DNA from: Petrolisthes cinctipes
Lineage: Eukaryota; Arthropoda; Malacostraca; Decapoda; Porcellanidae
NCBI GenBank assembly: GCA_033782935.1
Contig: JAWQEG010002497.1
Coordinates: 1-64,000 of the forward strand
Reading direction: 5' to 3'
Length of the DNA: 64,000 bases
The position numbers were made by a program, and so were the translations under genes. The notes beneath the pieces are model-generated. The model saw only the letters and a list, made by a program, of their open reading frames with translations. It did not search any database and was not told the DNA's origin. Of this stretch, positions 1 through 11,399 are shown in pieces (within the stretch, counting starts at the first letter, position 1; every line of letters starts with the position of its first letter).

Positions 1-64
1 CTGTTTCGTGTCATATTTTGGAGGAATCAGGGGCCTTCCAATTCGCCAACAAAAGAACATGCCC
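1..64. mobile_element. right arm of palindromic MITE family A (truncated by window edge)
   Basis: The sequence carries the family A right-arm order: the TGTTTCGTG core, a GGAGGAATCAG block and CCTTCCAATTC, followed by a degraded terminus. The left arm would lie outside the window. Confidence 0.6.
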
Positions 65-263
65 TTATATGACTTGTTTCTGATGGCCAATGTCTGTTGT
101 CTGATGTTCGTACACCCTGTTAATATGTCAGATGGTCCATCATGGTTACATACTTATTCATTGGTTTACTTGGCATTACTTTGTTAAGGAAGGCTGAATT
201 GGCATTGATATTCGTCTGGTGGATCTCTGGTTTTGTTCCTTACATACTTAATATACAAGAAGT

Positions 264-536
264 CTACCTCAGGTGCTTGTTAGTTAGTGTGCATAATGGA
301 CAGTAAACCAATACACGTAGAGGATAATCTTTGCTAACTTCATTACATGTGTCCTGGGTGGGAGAGAAGTTATGAATGGTGTCTGAACAGTCATTTACCA
401 CAGTAACGTGACGAACACCAACCTTACCCACAGCTTGTATAGCCACTATTTCACCAACGTAATCACCATCCACTACCATAACTGGTTCAGGAACCCTTAC
501 CAAAACTGCTCCATCAACAACCACCACCTTAAACAT
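264..536 (-). CDS. 90-codon open reading frame, unassigned
   Basis: I do not recognise this reading frame. It starts with an ATG just after a CAG-like AG and reads 90 codons without low-complexity sequence. The first half is strongly valine-rich (MFKVVVVDGAVLVRVPEP) and the C-terminus has a CPLC motif. The surroundings are repeats. No promoter or partner exon was found. It could be an exon of a gene extending upstream on the minus strand, part of a dispersed repeat, or chance. Confidence 0.2.
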   Translation of the reverse strand: MFKVVVVDGAVLVRVPEPVMVVDGDYVGEIVAIQAVGKVGVRHVTVVNDCSDTIHNFSPTQDTCNEVSKDYPLRVLVYCPLCTLTNKHLR

Positions 537-540
537 CTTC

Positions 541-1135
541 AGGGCCAGGGGGCCATAAGGTCAGAATTATAAATGATATATACTCATATATATTTTCTTA
601 TCCACATAGTAACAATCAAAAGAATTTCCCTCTGACGTTTACCTTTAACTGAATACATGGGTCAAGGTCAAGTCTCCCTGCAGATTAATTTGATGCTTCC
701 TTACCGATGATTACCAAAAGATGACAACGGAAGCCAGAATAACTACCTCAGCAGAAGCAACAAACCCCACACAACAAGAACAGTAATTCAATAACAATGA
801 ATGAAAACAGGCTAGTAAAATAAACAAACAACCTCAACAACAACAACAACAACAACAAGAATAAAAACTACAGCACCAACAGGAAGAACAATAACAATAA
901 TAAAATAGAAGAAAGAACAAGAAAAAAATCCACCACAGCGTCAACAAGAACAGGAACACAAACACACAGAGCCCAGAACATGAAGATCAAGACCAATAAC
1001 AACAACAATCCCAACAAGAGTCTCCAAAATAGCGAGTGAGTAAGGGTGTGGCTGAGGATCACTTGAGGGGCACTCTAGTGGACGCTGCCCACTCACACTC
1101 CGTTACCACCCCACCCCACTCACTCCTCCATCTAT
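541..1135. other. no gene seen; A/C-rich intergenic sequence
   Basis: AT-rich sequence with a short (CAA)n tract near 833-858 and A/AC-rich low complexity to about 1,020. No reading frame with coding character is visible. Confidence 0.6.
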
Positions 1136-1137
1136 CT

Positions 1138-1200
1138 ATCCTACCTCCTCCTCCTCCTCCTCCCTCCTCCTCCTCCTCCTGCCAGTCACACACCTCCTCC

Positions 1201-1235
<35 letters not shown>

Positions 1236-1252
1236 CTCCTACCAGTCACACA

Positions 1253-1283
<31 letters not shown>

Positions 1284-1472
1284 CTCCTCCTCCTACCAGT
1301 CACACACCTCCTCCTCCTCCTCCTCCTCCTCCTCCTCCTACCAGTCACACACCTCCTCCTCCTCCTCCTCCTCCTCCTCTTCCTCCTCCTCCTCCTCCTC
1401 CTCCTTCTCCTACCAGTCACACACCTCCTCCTCCTCCTCCTCCTCCTCCTCCTCCTCCTCCTACCAGTCACA
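1138..1472 (+). repeat. (TCC)n array with a regularly repeated interruption
   Basis: Runs of 5-18 TCC/TCT triplets are separated six times by nearly identical inserts reading CTACCAGTCACACACC. The whole is a compound minisatellite. It yields long Ser (plus) and Arg (minus) frames that should not be taken as genes. Confidence 0.9.
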
Positions 1473-1980
1473 CCCAAGTTGTCATTTTCATCCTACCTTC
1501 TGCCATCGTCGTCTCTTCCATCCTACTCCTCGTTATCCATATCAATCCTTTAACTACACACCTCCACACACCTCACTTCCTATCACTAACTACCCCAAGA
1601 ATTAACCCACCTTCAGTCCATTTATATCTACACCTCAAGTCATCCTTACCTTTCCCATACCTCCATTCTAACCCAGTCAAAATTCTCCACCATTCGTGCC
1701 TAGATCCTATTCCAGCATCTCCACCTTTCATATTAGATACCTTCATTCTAGTCCAATCCTTTACACCTCCTATATATCATTCAGTGCCAAGCTACCCTCT
1801 CCATCTCCTATATACTTCTTCTCTTCCACACACCACCTCCCATCAATCAACACACTCCACTTCCCCAATAACTATCCATCAAACCATCCACTCGTCAACC
1901 TTAACCACTCCACACACACACACTCACAAACACATTTACAACCTCTCTCCCACTTCATCTCTCCGCAGTTCCGTTCTTTA

Positions 1981-1984
<4 letters not shown>

Positions 1985-2071
<87 letters not shown>
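1985..2071 (+). repeat. (CT)n dinucleotide array
   Basis: Over 80 bp of uninterrupted CT inside a pyrimidine-rich stretch (about 1,140-2,470). The overlapping Ser/Leu-rich frames are artefacts of the repeat. Confidence 0.95.
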
Positions 2072-2074
<3 letters not shown>

Positions 2075-2642
2075 GGCCGTCCATCACTCCACTTCCTCCA
2101 TCTCTCTCCACACCACCACATTTAGCCCTGCCCGCTTTCCATCAACAGTCCTCCTCATCCACTCCGTCTCTCCACACCTTCTTTCACTGGCCACAAACAG
2201 TCATCATCCACTCACTCTGACTTATGTATTCCTCTTAGACATCTTCCTTACTCGTCGACGACCTTCTCTTCCATCTTCCCCTTCACATTCTCCTCCTTCT
2301 TCTCCTCTTCTTGTTCTCCTTCTCCTCCTCTTCTCGTTCCTCTTGTATTTCTTTCACTCTTTCTTCTTCATTCTCCTCAACTTCTTACTTCACTATACAT
2401 CTCCTCTTTTCTCATTTTCCTCCTTCTCCTCCCCTTCTCCTCCTTCCCAACACATCAACCATACATCTATCTTGCTTTAATAATCTCTCTTTCCGTAAAC
2501 CCTAATAAGCCCATATCCCCATCTGGTTGTCTCCCTTTAGTTGTGTCTCTTTACCAATCACCCACCATGCACGAGCTGATATCATTCATATCTTCGTTCC
2601 AGTGTTTCATAGTTCATTCATTAGTGGTGTGTTTGTGGTATA

Positions 2643-3080
2643 GTCGATGGCAGAAAGATATACAAGGAGAGGAATATAGAACAGGATGGTAGACAGACAT
2701 ACAAGGAGAGGAATATAGAACAGGATGGTAGACAGACATACAAGGAGAGGAATATAGAACAGGATGGTAGACAGACATACAAGGAGAGGAATATAAAACA
2801 GGATGGCAGACAGACATATAAGGAGAGGAATATAGAACAGGATGGCAGACAGACATACTAGGAGAGGAATATAGAACAGGATGGTAGACAGACATACAAG
2901 GAGAGGAACATAGAACAGGATGGCAGACAGACATATAAGGAGAGGAATATAGAACAGGATGGCAGACAGACATACAAGGAGAGGAATATAGAACAGGATA
3001 TGGCAGACAGACATACAAGGAAACGAATATAGAAGAAAGAAAAGATGGCAGACAGACATACAAGGAGAGAAATATGGAAG
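2643..3080 (+). repeat. 39-bp minisatellite, about 10-11 tandem copies
   Basis: The unit runs from ACATACAAGGAGAGGAATAT to AGACAG and repeats every 39 bp with a few substitutions (GGTAGACAG or GGCAGACAG, ACAAGG or ATAAGG). The last copies degrade before the (GACA)n tract begins. Confidence 0.92.
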
Positions 3081-3088
3081 AAAAAAGG

Positions 3089-3090
3089 AT

Positions 3091-3138
<48 letters not shown>

Positions 3139-3298
3139 GGCAGACAGACAGAGAGACAGGCAGACAGACAGAGAGACAGGCAGACAGACAGAGAGACAGA
3201 CAGACAGACAGACAGGCAGACCGACAGAGAGAAAGGCAGAAAGACAGACAGACAGACAGACAGAGAGAAAGGCAGACAGACAGACAGACAGGCAGGCA
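3089..3298 (+). repeat. (GACA)n tetranucleotide array with GAGA/GGCA variants
   Basis: About 200 bp of GACA repeats carrying GAGACAGGCAGACA higher-order variants. It directly follows the 39-bp minisatellite, whose unit also ends in AGACAG. Confidence 0.92.
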
Positions 3299-3594
3299 AT
3301 CAACGACTGTGTGTCTGAGGGTGATAAGAACCTCAGTAGCCCCTTCATTGTTTACATTCAGATTATTACAAACACTTGACTATCAATATTTATATATATA
3401 CAATACTTACTCAGGTCCCGGATGTCCATAGGAGCAAAGGGGGATGTGGGTGGGGTGGGGATGGGGGCGGGGATGGAGTTCAAGGGGGGGGGGGGGGTTA
3501 GGGGGGAGGAGGGGGGTACTAAACGCTAGGACAGTATACCAGCAGGGGTTGAGGGTTTGAGATAATTTTTAAGGGGCTTCTTGCTCTTGAGTTT

Positions 3595-3765
3595 TTAAGG
3601 GGAGAGATTCTCTACTGATTCCTCCCACATATATCAGAAAACATACAGTACGCTCTCAATGGTACTTATTAATTAGGGGATCTGTTGTTTCGTGATACAG
3701 TCTGGTTGAATTGGAGACCTTAAAAAGAAAAAAAAAATTATTTCCCCTTAATTTAGAACTGGTTG
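3595..3765. mobile_element. degenerate MITE family A copy
   Basis: Starts TTAAGGGGAGAGATTCTC, with GATTCCTCC in the left arm and GGGGATCTGTTGTTTCGTG in the centre, and ends TTCCCCTTAA. An A-rich tract interrupts the right arm. Confidence 0.6.
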
Positions 3766-3914
3766 ATTCTTCACTTCAAGATATATCTTGAATGAAGATC
3801 TATATTAATTACATATTGAGCAAATCAAAATCAAGTGTATTAATTGGATGTTGATCATAAATTATAATACCTCGGCAAAAACAAATAGCAAGGCACATAG
3901 ATATACAGCAGAAG

Positions 3915-4070
<156 letters not shown>

Positions 4071-4905
4071 TCAAACATTGAATTATTAGCGTCATTAAAT
4101 CCCAGTAGCCTGTATAAAGTCAGATGAGTTCAATTATTTATCAAGTTCATTATCTATATAACTGAAAATAGTTATGTCTACCTTCTATTTATCTGTTGAT
4201 AGCCAAAGAAAACTAAAAATTGAAAGTGGGTAACTACTGTGTACTGCAGCCTATCCAGGAGTAAATACTTCGAATTCTGTTCACAACTTTCATTTCAGGA
4301 CTCAGAAATACACAAAAGAGGATTGAAAACTCTAGGTGGCCCCCACGGAACTGCAACCGGCTGTGTGAAGACATAAATCCAGTTGAATAAGACTGAGAAC
4401 GAGGGTGTAAGATGGCGTGATGGAGATGACTGCATTGGAAGGACACGAGAGGGAATTAGGGTCAGGTTGAGGGAGAACGAATGAGAGCTTGGGTTGCTTA
4501 GGAGTGGAATGGTGAGGGAAATAAGAACTCAAACAATGGAACATCACTCATACAGGCTACTGCTCCTATATTATACTCTACAAGGGAAGGCCACGAATGA
4601 AGTGTTGAGAGAGTAGGATCTCTATAGGACTGAACAAAGTGCAGGTACAGTTGCGGAGACAATCATGAAACAGACACACCTGAAACGGAGCCCCTCATTG
4701 GGCATTATTTATATATAGGGTATATAGAAGGAGACGTGTTCAGGGGCCAGTTTTATATGTATCTAGCTGTTTCATGTGTCCTTAACTGTAACTATTGCCC
4801 TGCCGCTAACACGTAGGGGAACATTAGTGATAAATTGATGAACTGTATTGAAAAGGAAAAAAGAAGACGGCGATAGACATGGACCTTTTATGATCTGAAT
4901 GAGTA

Positions 4906-5062
<157 letters not shown>

Positions 5063-5599
5063 CTTTGAACTGTGGGTGGGGAGCATTGACCAGTTTCAGG
5101 AAACTTTAAATGCCATATCGACTGCGAACAACTGCTATATCATCTGAGAAGAACATCTTGGAGTAATATTTAATGGAACATAATATTCTACATATAACCC
5201 TACATTATGGAATATTCCCAATTAAACCTGAAGAACTAACCGAACCATGTTGCTGAAAATGTCTCTCATTCATTACGTTTGGTTGGCAACTATTTCCAAG
5301 CAGTTTGATCACCGTGCCTGAAAATTGACAACGAACTCAAAACCGTGCTCGAAAAATTAGGAATTCTGTCATTGAGTATTGATTTACCACCACCAGTGCA
5401 GGGAGGGCGTTGACATGCAGTGAGCGTGACCTTAATTGTTACGTAAGACAGTGTGCACTCTCACCTTACTTACTTGAGCCGGGGTTGGTGATTATTCTCC
5501 TAGTGTGCTGTGCTCAGTTTGAAGGCATTTTTTCTTATAATAAGGATACTATCTAACTACTGTCTACTTCTCGATCTGCCTGTCAATTTATCAATATTT

Positions 5600-5761
5600 C
5601 TGTCTATCTATCTATCCTATCTATATGTCCATCTGACTATTTGTCTATCGATCTATCTATCTATCTGTCTATCAATCTATCTATCTATCCATCCACCAAT
5701 CTATCTATCTATTTATCTATCTATCCATCCACCTATCTATCTATCTATCTATCTATCTATC
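5600..5761 (+). repeat. (TATC)n array, imperfect
   Basis: Long CTAT/CTAC/CTGT tetranucleotide tract with a few substitutions. Confidence 0.9.
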
Positions 5762-5862
5762 AGTTCCCAGACAACGCACTCCATGACAGGATAGCGGCAT
5801 ATGACTCCATGGCCCCTTCCACCTCAGTTATACGCCATGCAGTATAGACACCATGCAATTGT

Positions 5863-5863
5863 A

Positions 5864-5911
<48 letters not shown>
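5863..5911 (+). repeat. (TTA)n array
   Basis: About 16 TTA triplets. Confidence 0.92.
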
Positions 5912-6357
5912 CTCCTCCACTTTCACGCCCACACCATAACATCACCGCCGCCTCTTGTATCATGTACTGTATATAGCAGGATAATAAGTACCATAATAAA
6001 CAGGATAATAAGTATAATACCATTGTGATGATAACCCCAAAAGGCATGCACGATTTATGTATAAGTCAGACCGGAAGGAATAAAATGCGGCAGTACCATA
6101 AGTCGATAAGATTGTCTCCTTAATTAATTTGACATGAGGTATTGAACAAAATTAATTAATATATAAAATAGTAGGAATATTATAAGAGTTGACGTCATTT
6201 GTGTTTTCCTGTAACTAAGGCCAATTGTTTATTTATTTATTTTTATTCATTCCATTGGAGTAAAGAAATACTAACAATGTTTATGTTAATGGTAAAATCT
6301 ATAGCAATTCACCCATTTAACATTAACATAAATTTCATTCGGCATGTCACTTTAAGT

Positions 6358-6450
6358 TTAAGGGGAGATTCTCTTGTTGGTGAATTGGAAGGTCTCTGGT
6401 TCCTCCAAACTATGCCACGAAACAGATCCCCTATTAGTACCACTGAGGGC

Positions 6451-6533
<83 letters not shown>

Positions 6534-6594
6534 ATTTGTTTTATTTATTTTTTTAGTAGCCTTCCAATTTATCAACAAGAGAATCTCCTCTTAA
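6358..6594. mobile_element. MITE family A copy with a (GT)n expansion in its loop
   Basis: TTAA at both ends. The left arm TTAAGGGGAGATTCTCTTGT is mirrored by the right arm, which ends GAGAATCTCCTCTTAA. The arms also mirror each other at GGAAGGTCTC/GTAGCCTTCC and TATGCCACGAAACA. The non-arm centre has been replaced by about 80 bp of (GT)n (6,451-6,530). Confidence 0.88.
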
Positions 6595-7221
6595 CTAACA
6601 CTAGATGAGATTTGTATAGAATGCACAGAAAAATCATCCCCGTCTTCATAAAGTGTAAAAATTCCAGCTCGAAAGACTTGAAATTCAATCGTAAAGCTAA
6701 ACCTTCCAGAAATATCAGACGTTTGGCAGAAACCTGAACTGAACCCAGTGTACAGTACACACATGCAGTGGCTCGGCTGGTGGTGGTGCCAAGTGCTACT
6801 TTTCTTCTTCTTCTATATTTGTTTTAGTTGTGTAATTTAAATTTTTATATATACGGTATATAAGTAATTTGAGGGAGGGAGTTTGTTTTCGTAGAGATAC
6901 TTTTCGTGTGCAATGAACATAAGTTTAGTTTTCAGTGTTCCGTAACTACAGTCACCTCATTCAGAAATTTCATTAAAAATGTTAAATTGGCACCCGTGGC
7001 ACCCACACGAGTGAGAGTAGTGACGTCATGGGGTGAATTCCCTCCAGAAACCTTCAACACTTTTACCCGGAGTCAACAACACGTGGCTGGCGTCGTATGC
7101 TGATGAAGGTGTACAGTCACTAACCAAAGTCATGTTGCCTATTCCATCAGACTGTGAGCTTCAGTCGTCATGAACACAATAAATAATTATGGCTTCGTGA
7201 ATCTTATTATGATTCTTGCGG

Positions 7222-7384
7222 TTAAGGAGAGATTCTCTCGCTGGTAATTTTGAAGGTTTTTTATTCCTCCAAACTATGTCACGAAACAGATTGCCTAATA
7301 AAGTAACATTTGGGTCGTCTGTTTCCTGGTATAGTTTGAAGGAATCAGAGGCCTTCCAATTCACCATCAAGATAATCTCACCAT
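7222..7384. mobile_element. MITE family A copy
   Basis: Left arm TTAAGGAGAGATTCTCTCGC, TATGTCACGAAACAG core, GTCTGTTTCCTGGTATAG centre, and GGCCTTCCAATTCACC in the right arm. The right terminus has decayed. Confidence 0.8.
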
Positions 7385-7729
7385 AAGAGTGCAGCCAAAG
7401 AGCCGCTATATCTCACGACACTATACAAATCTCAGTGTTCACGAAATGACATGGTTGGTGACAGTACAAGTGATGTATGTATGTATGTATGGAGGCATAG
7501 GTATGATGGTCTGATCATTTCCTTATATACAGTTCAGAGCGATGGGGGGAAGGGGAACTGTTTCAGCTTCACAATCCTTGAAAAGAATCGATATTAATGG
7601 TCCGCATTTTATTGTGTCATGTGGTGGTGAGGGATATTATGTTGAGGATAAACAGTTTACCATGACAGGTGATCGCCTTCTTTATTCAATGAAGGGTTAC
7701 ACTAGCGACCTACCTACGTTCAGCGGTTG

Positions 7730-8600
7730 AGTCAGTGTCTTCCTTATATCTGTCGGAACCGTAATGTTAATAATTCTTTTAGTATTTCATGCACTGGAAT
7801 AATCGTCAACAATAAATATCACCAATATGAAGTATTTGCTATAAGAGTTCAATAAATTTATTTATATTTGATGTGACAGAATATGGTACGTAAGTATATC
7901 TTAATAACATTTAAGCATATAAATATAACTTCATAAAGAAAATACTGGCTGTATAGATGACGTGTATTTTCCCCAGAGAACGAAAGGTTAGAGCGTTTGT
8001 TGGGAACTCCCCTGAGTACAGGTGGTGGCCATGACAGAACCCTCTGGTGTAAATATACGCCTTTGCCTCTTTCACCTACACTCCTCTTAACTCATAGGGA
8101 GAGGGAATGGGTCCTTGAGATGTCAAGACTTGTAACAAAAGTACCAGGGTACAGCAGGGATTTATACTTGTAATCTGCTGAAAGTTTTGTATTAGTAGAT
8201 TATGTGGATATGAACATTTACTGACAATATTACCAATCCCTAACAATTCTTGAAGTTCATATTTATGATTAAATGTTGGTAATCTCATAAGAGAATAGAA
8301 GAATGTCCCCACCAATATTTTCCTTCTCTTCGTCAAACATATTTTCAAATTACTTAGCTTGGAGGTTTTGGTATCATCAACATGTTTCTGACTTGATGTG
8401 GACAGCAGTATAAGTACCACAGAATGGCCTTAGAGATATTGTTAAATGTTTTCATAAGTTATATATTACTAGTTGTAGCTCGCTTGTAGAGTCACTATAG
8501 TTTGCAACTCAAGGTTAGGGTTTGATTTTAATAACTAAAACATTATTCAACGACTACACCTAGAATCTGTCCAGAAAAAAAAGTGGGAAAATATTATAAG
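7730..8600. other. no gene seen; AT-rich intergenic sequence
   Basis: Unique-looking AT-rich sequence with no TIRs, no coding-like frame beyond chance length and no long microsatellite. Confidence 0.5.
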
Positions 8601-8608
8601 CAAACGTA

Positions 8609-8727
8609 GGAGATTGCGGGGAGGCGGAACAAGATAAAAATGGTAAGGAAAAAGTAGGAAAAGAAACAAGAAGAAGGTGAGAGTGAGACAAAACAAAGAA
8701 AGAAGTAGGAAGAGTGATGAATAGAGG
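8609..8727 (+). repeat. purine-rich dispersed repeat, copy 1
   Basis: Begins GGGGAGGCGGAACAAGATA and ends GAAGTAGGAAGAGTGATGAA. It is closely similar in the same orientation to 15,029-15,151, so it is a dispersed or segmentally duplicated unit. Confidence 0.75.
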
Positions 8728-8759
8728 GACCAAAATGGAACCAACTTATTCAATTCATA

Positions 8760-9825
8760 TCAAATAGTACGTAAAGTCATCCATCACTAACTCAAACAAC
8801 TACATTGGTGCAGTTTGAGAAGAGAAGGTTCTGCGTCCTCCACCTCTCTTTCCAACACTGGCATCCTAAAGAGTCTATCAGGCTATAAATAGTAACTTTT
8901 TCCTTCTTCTAAAATCCTCTGTACTGTGGATATATTTGTTTGTCCTGTAGTCTTCTAACCTCTGATAACAAATTAGAGAATGGACGGTCTCAGTTTGGCC
9001 AGATTGCTTAATAACGTGCCAATGTGAAGCCTGATTTTCAATCCCTTGATATTGTTGCTAAGGGGAGTCCTGGCGCCACTGTGAACCCGAGAACCCACCT
9101 CACCAGACACGGGCGGTGCAGTAAACTTTGGAGAAAGTAAGGTCGGGCCTGCCCCGAGGATCTCTAGGAAAGGAATTCAAGGCTACACTCTCACGTGACC
9201 ATTGATGGTTGCACGTCCAACCCTACAGTATTATTAACATCAGGAAAAATTTTAACTGGCACATGGAAAATCTTGCATAAAACATTACAGTGACGTTACA
9301 TGGGTTGACAAAGTAGTGATGGATTACATGTTATGTTCTCAGTTATTAAAGCATTTATTAATAATGAGATGATTTTTGACGCTTAGGTATAATGGGTTCC
9401 CTGCTATGATTAATATCGTTTGACGTTAACTGGAGTAGAATACTGAAGTGGTTTATCGCAGCTTTCAGGGTTGACAGAACAATAAATATAACACAGATAG
9501 ACATAACTCAAGTAGATAATAGTTCAAAAGATTAGAGTGGCGAGGACTGCATATACTGCATCTCAGATATTATTATACTAGTGTCGACGAACTGGCATAT
9601 TTTATTTAATGTGACATTGTTGCACGCCCCTGTTGCTGCACTTAGCGGTGAAGGTTGTAGGGCAACGAACTGTGGGTATTCCCAGTATAGAGTCCCCGAG
9701 TCAACAAGAAGTGTGGTGTGTCCTGTTAGTTCCCAGTGATCCCACCTTCCTCACTTTCCCTCTCCATTCTGTGGATCTTTCTCAGGTATTGACATAACCT
9801 TCCACCATACTATGTGTAGGATGTT
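8760..9825. other. no gene seen
   Basis: Mixed-composition intergenic DNA. Short GC-richer stretch at 9,060-9,180. No splice-bounded coding frame recognised. Confidence 0.45.
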
Positions 9826-9827
9826 GT

Positions 9828-9982
9828 TTAAGGAACCGGTGATCGTGTATGAAGATTGAAGGCTTCTGATTCCACCTAACAATGCCACGAAACAAGCTGC
9901 ATCCATATAGGTGGTGTTTCGTGGCGGTTTTTGAAGGTTTCATTTATTTCCAATATTCTGACTCCATCACAGGGTCCCTTAA
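9828..9982. mobile_element. MITE family B copy
   Basis: TTAA at both ends. Left TTAAGGAACCGGTGATCGTG and right ATCACAGGGTCCCTTAA. The centre carries TGCCACGAAACAAGCT and, mirrored, GGTGTTTCGTGGC. Confidence 0.85.
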
Positions 9983-9989
9983 ACTTATA

Positions 9990-11220
9990 TTACAATAGAT
10001 ATATGGAAATATACATTAAAAGCCTCAACATGCAGCCGTTGACACAAGTTTCCTTTATCAATCAGCTTCTCACTATATCATATATAATATATAGAACTTA
10101 TATACTCGGTGTTATTAAGAAGTGTATTTTTGTGTTTACTGGTATCCCAAATAAAAATATAATATTCCCTTTTTTTCTGAATTCTTCATGGAGTATTGTT
10201 AATTCTGCAAGCAAGGAAGAGAGGCTGTTGGTCTGGTGTGGGACTAAGGACTATACACATCAACACAAAAGAACCCATTGAGAACGTACATGAAAAAGAG
10301 AAGTTATGGTCATAGAGTATATTGAGATGATCATAAATAATTTCACGAGATAGTACAATATAGAACCTGTGTACAGTCGTGGTCAATAATAATCATCCAC
10401 ATTGGGTTGACTCATGTACAAGTTTTATAGTTTCCCTCTGTTTGTCAGCCGGGAAACTTACCAATAAGTCGGTTGATCAGCATCTTCTAATATACTCCAA
10501 TCAGATACTCACTATTCAAAACAATAACATCATCATTATGAGAACGTGAAAACATTAGACAGCAACTTGTGTGAATTACCCATATGTGTTTGATTAATTA
10601 TTATTGACACCTACTGTACGCTCATATGTGTAACACCTATACTAAAATATCTGGCCGGAATACTATTAAAGGAAATGTCTATGAAGGGAACATCGACCCC
10701 TTCCTCACCCCTCCTCCTCGGGTGTGGTGGTGGGTTGAGGTGACGTATTCAGGTCAACGCTCTAAAAATACTACACACAAGCCAAGGAAAAACCGATGAA
10801 ATTAGAAGATGAAAATAATAGACATCAAGATACACTACTTTAATATTCACAGTGTTATTAAATTTCTTGGCCTATCCAAATTCAGTAGACGATATTCACA
10901 TGAGAACAAATTTGCCCACGCTGAGATCGTATGCCAAAACCTATCATGGACTATTGATGAGATGCTTTACTGAATGGTGGTCCTTGAGGGTCACAGGGAA
11001 TGACGAGTATAAGTGCGGAGTCTTAGCGAATATATCACCTAGTCAGACTGTATAGTTTATAATGCACGTCACTGCTGGAATACTTAAAAGGTGGGGTCAT
11101 ACGACGAGGTAAAATGTACGCCCTGAAATATTAATCGTGTCCTGCCATGTCTTGTCCTATCTAAAACAAAAGGAGTACTTTAAGTACTCAATTGTTTGTA
11201 CAACTTTTGAGCTTACTCAT
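9990..11220. other. no gene seen upstream of the peptide gene
   Basis: AT-rich sequence. Reading frames here are short and have no splice context. Confidence 0.45.
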
Positions 11221-11273
11221 GCCCGGCCGGGGTCAAAGTAATCAGGCAAGGTACACCGCCCTCGTGCCAGCAG

Positions 11274-11281
11274 TGACGTCA
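11274..11281 (+). promoter_or_regulatory. perfect CRE (TGACGTCA) in peptide-gene promoter
   Basis: Palindromic cAMP-response element 37 bp upstream of the TATA box. CREs bind CREB/ATF bZIP factors and are common in neuropeptide and hormone promoters (family knowledge). Use here is inferred from position. Confidence 0.6.
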
Positions 11282-11310
11282 AAGCTAGTGAGTGAAGGCG
11301 ACCTTCCAGC

Positions 11311-11344
11311 TATATAAGCCAGGCGTCGACTCACCTGCATCAGT
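11311..11344 (+). promoter_or_regulatory. TATA box and initiator of the secreted peptide gene
   Basis: TATATAAG at 11,311-11,318. A TCAGT initiator with its A at 11,342 lies 31 bp downstream, which is the canonical metazoan spacing. The 5' UTR would then be 58 nt, uninterrupted to the ATG at 11,400. Confidence 0.8.
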
Positions 11345-11399
11345 ACCAAACTTGCATCTGGAGAATTACAACAACCACAGTCCTAAAACTGACTACATC

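Noticed and set aside
1036..2220. Long Ser-rich and Arg-rich open frames on both strands
   Set aside because: They are translations of (TCC)n and (CT)n arrays with no splice, start or composition evidence.
1100..3300. CRISPR-like array
   Set aside because: Spacer-like parts are simple TCC or GACA repeats, and the genome is clearly eukaryotic.
2607..3379. Cys/Leu/Ser-rich 230- and 244-codon frames over the minisatellite
   Set aside because: A 39-bp unit (divisible by three) plus GACA repeats keeps frames open by periodicity. Both strands are open.
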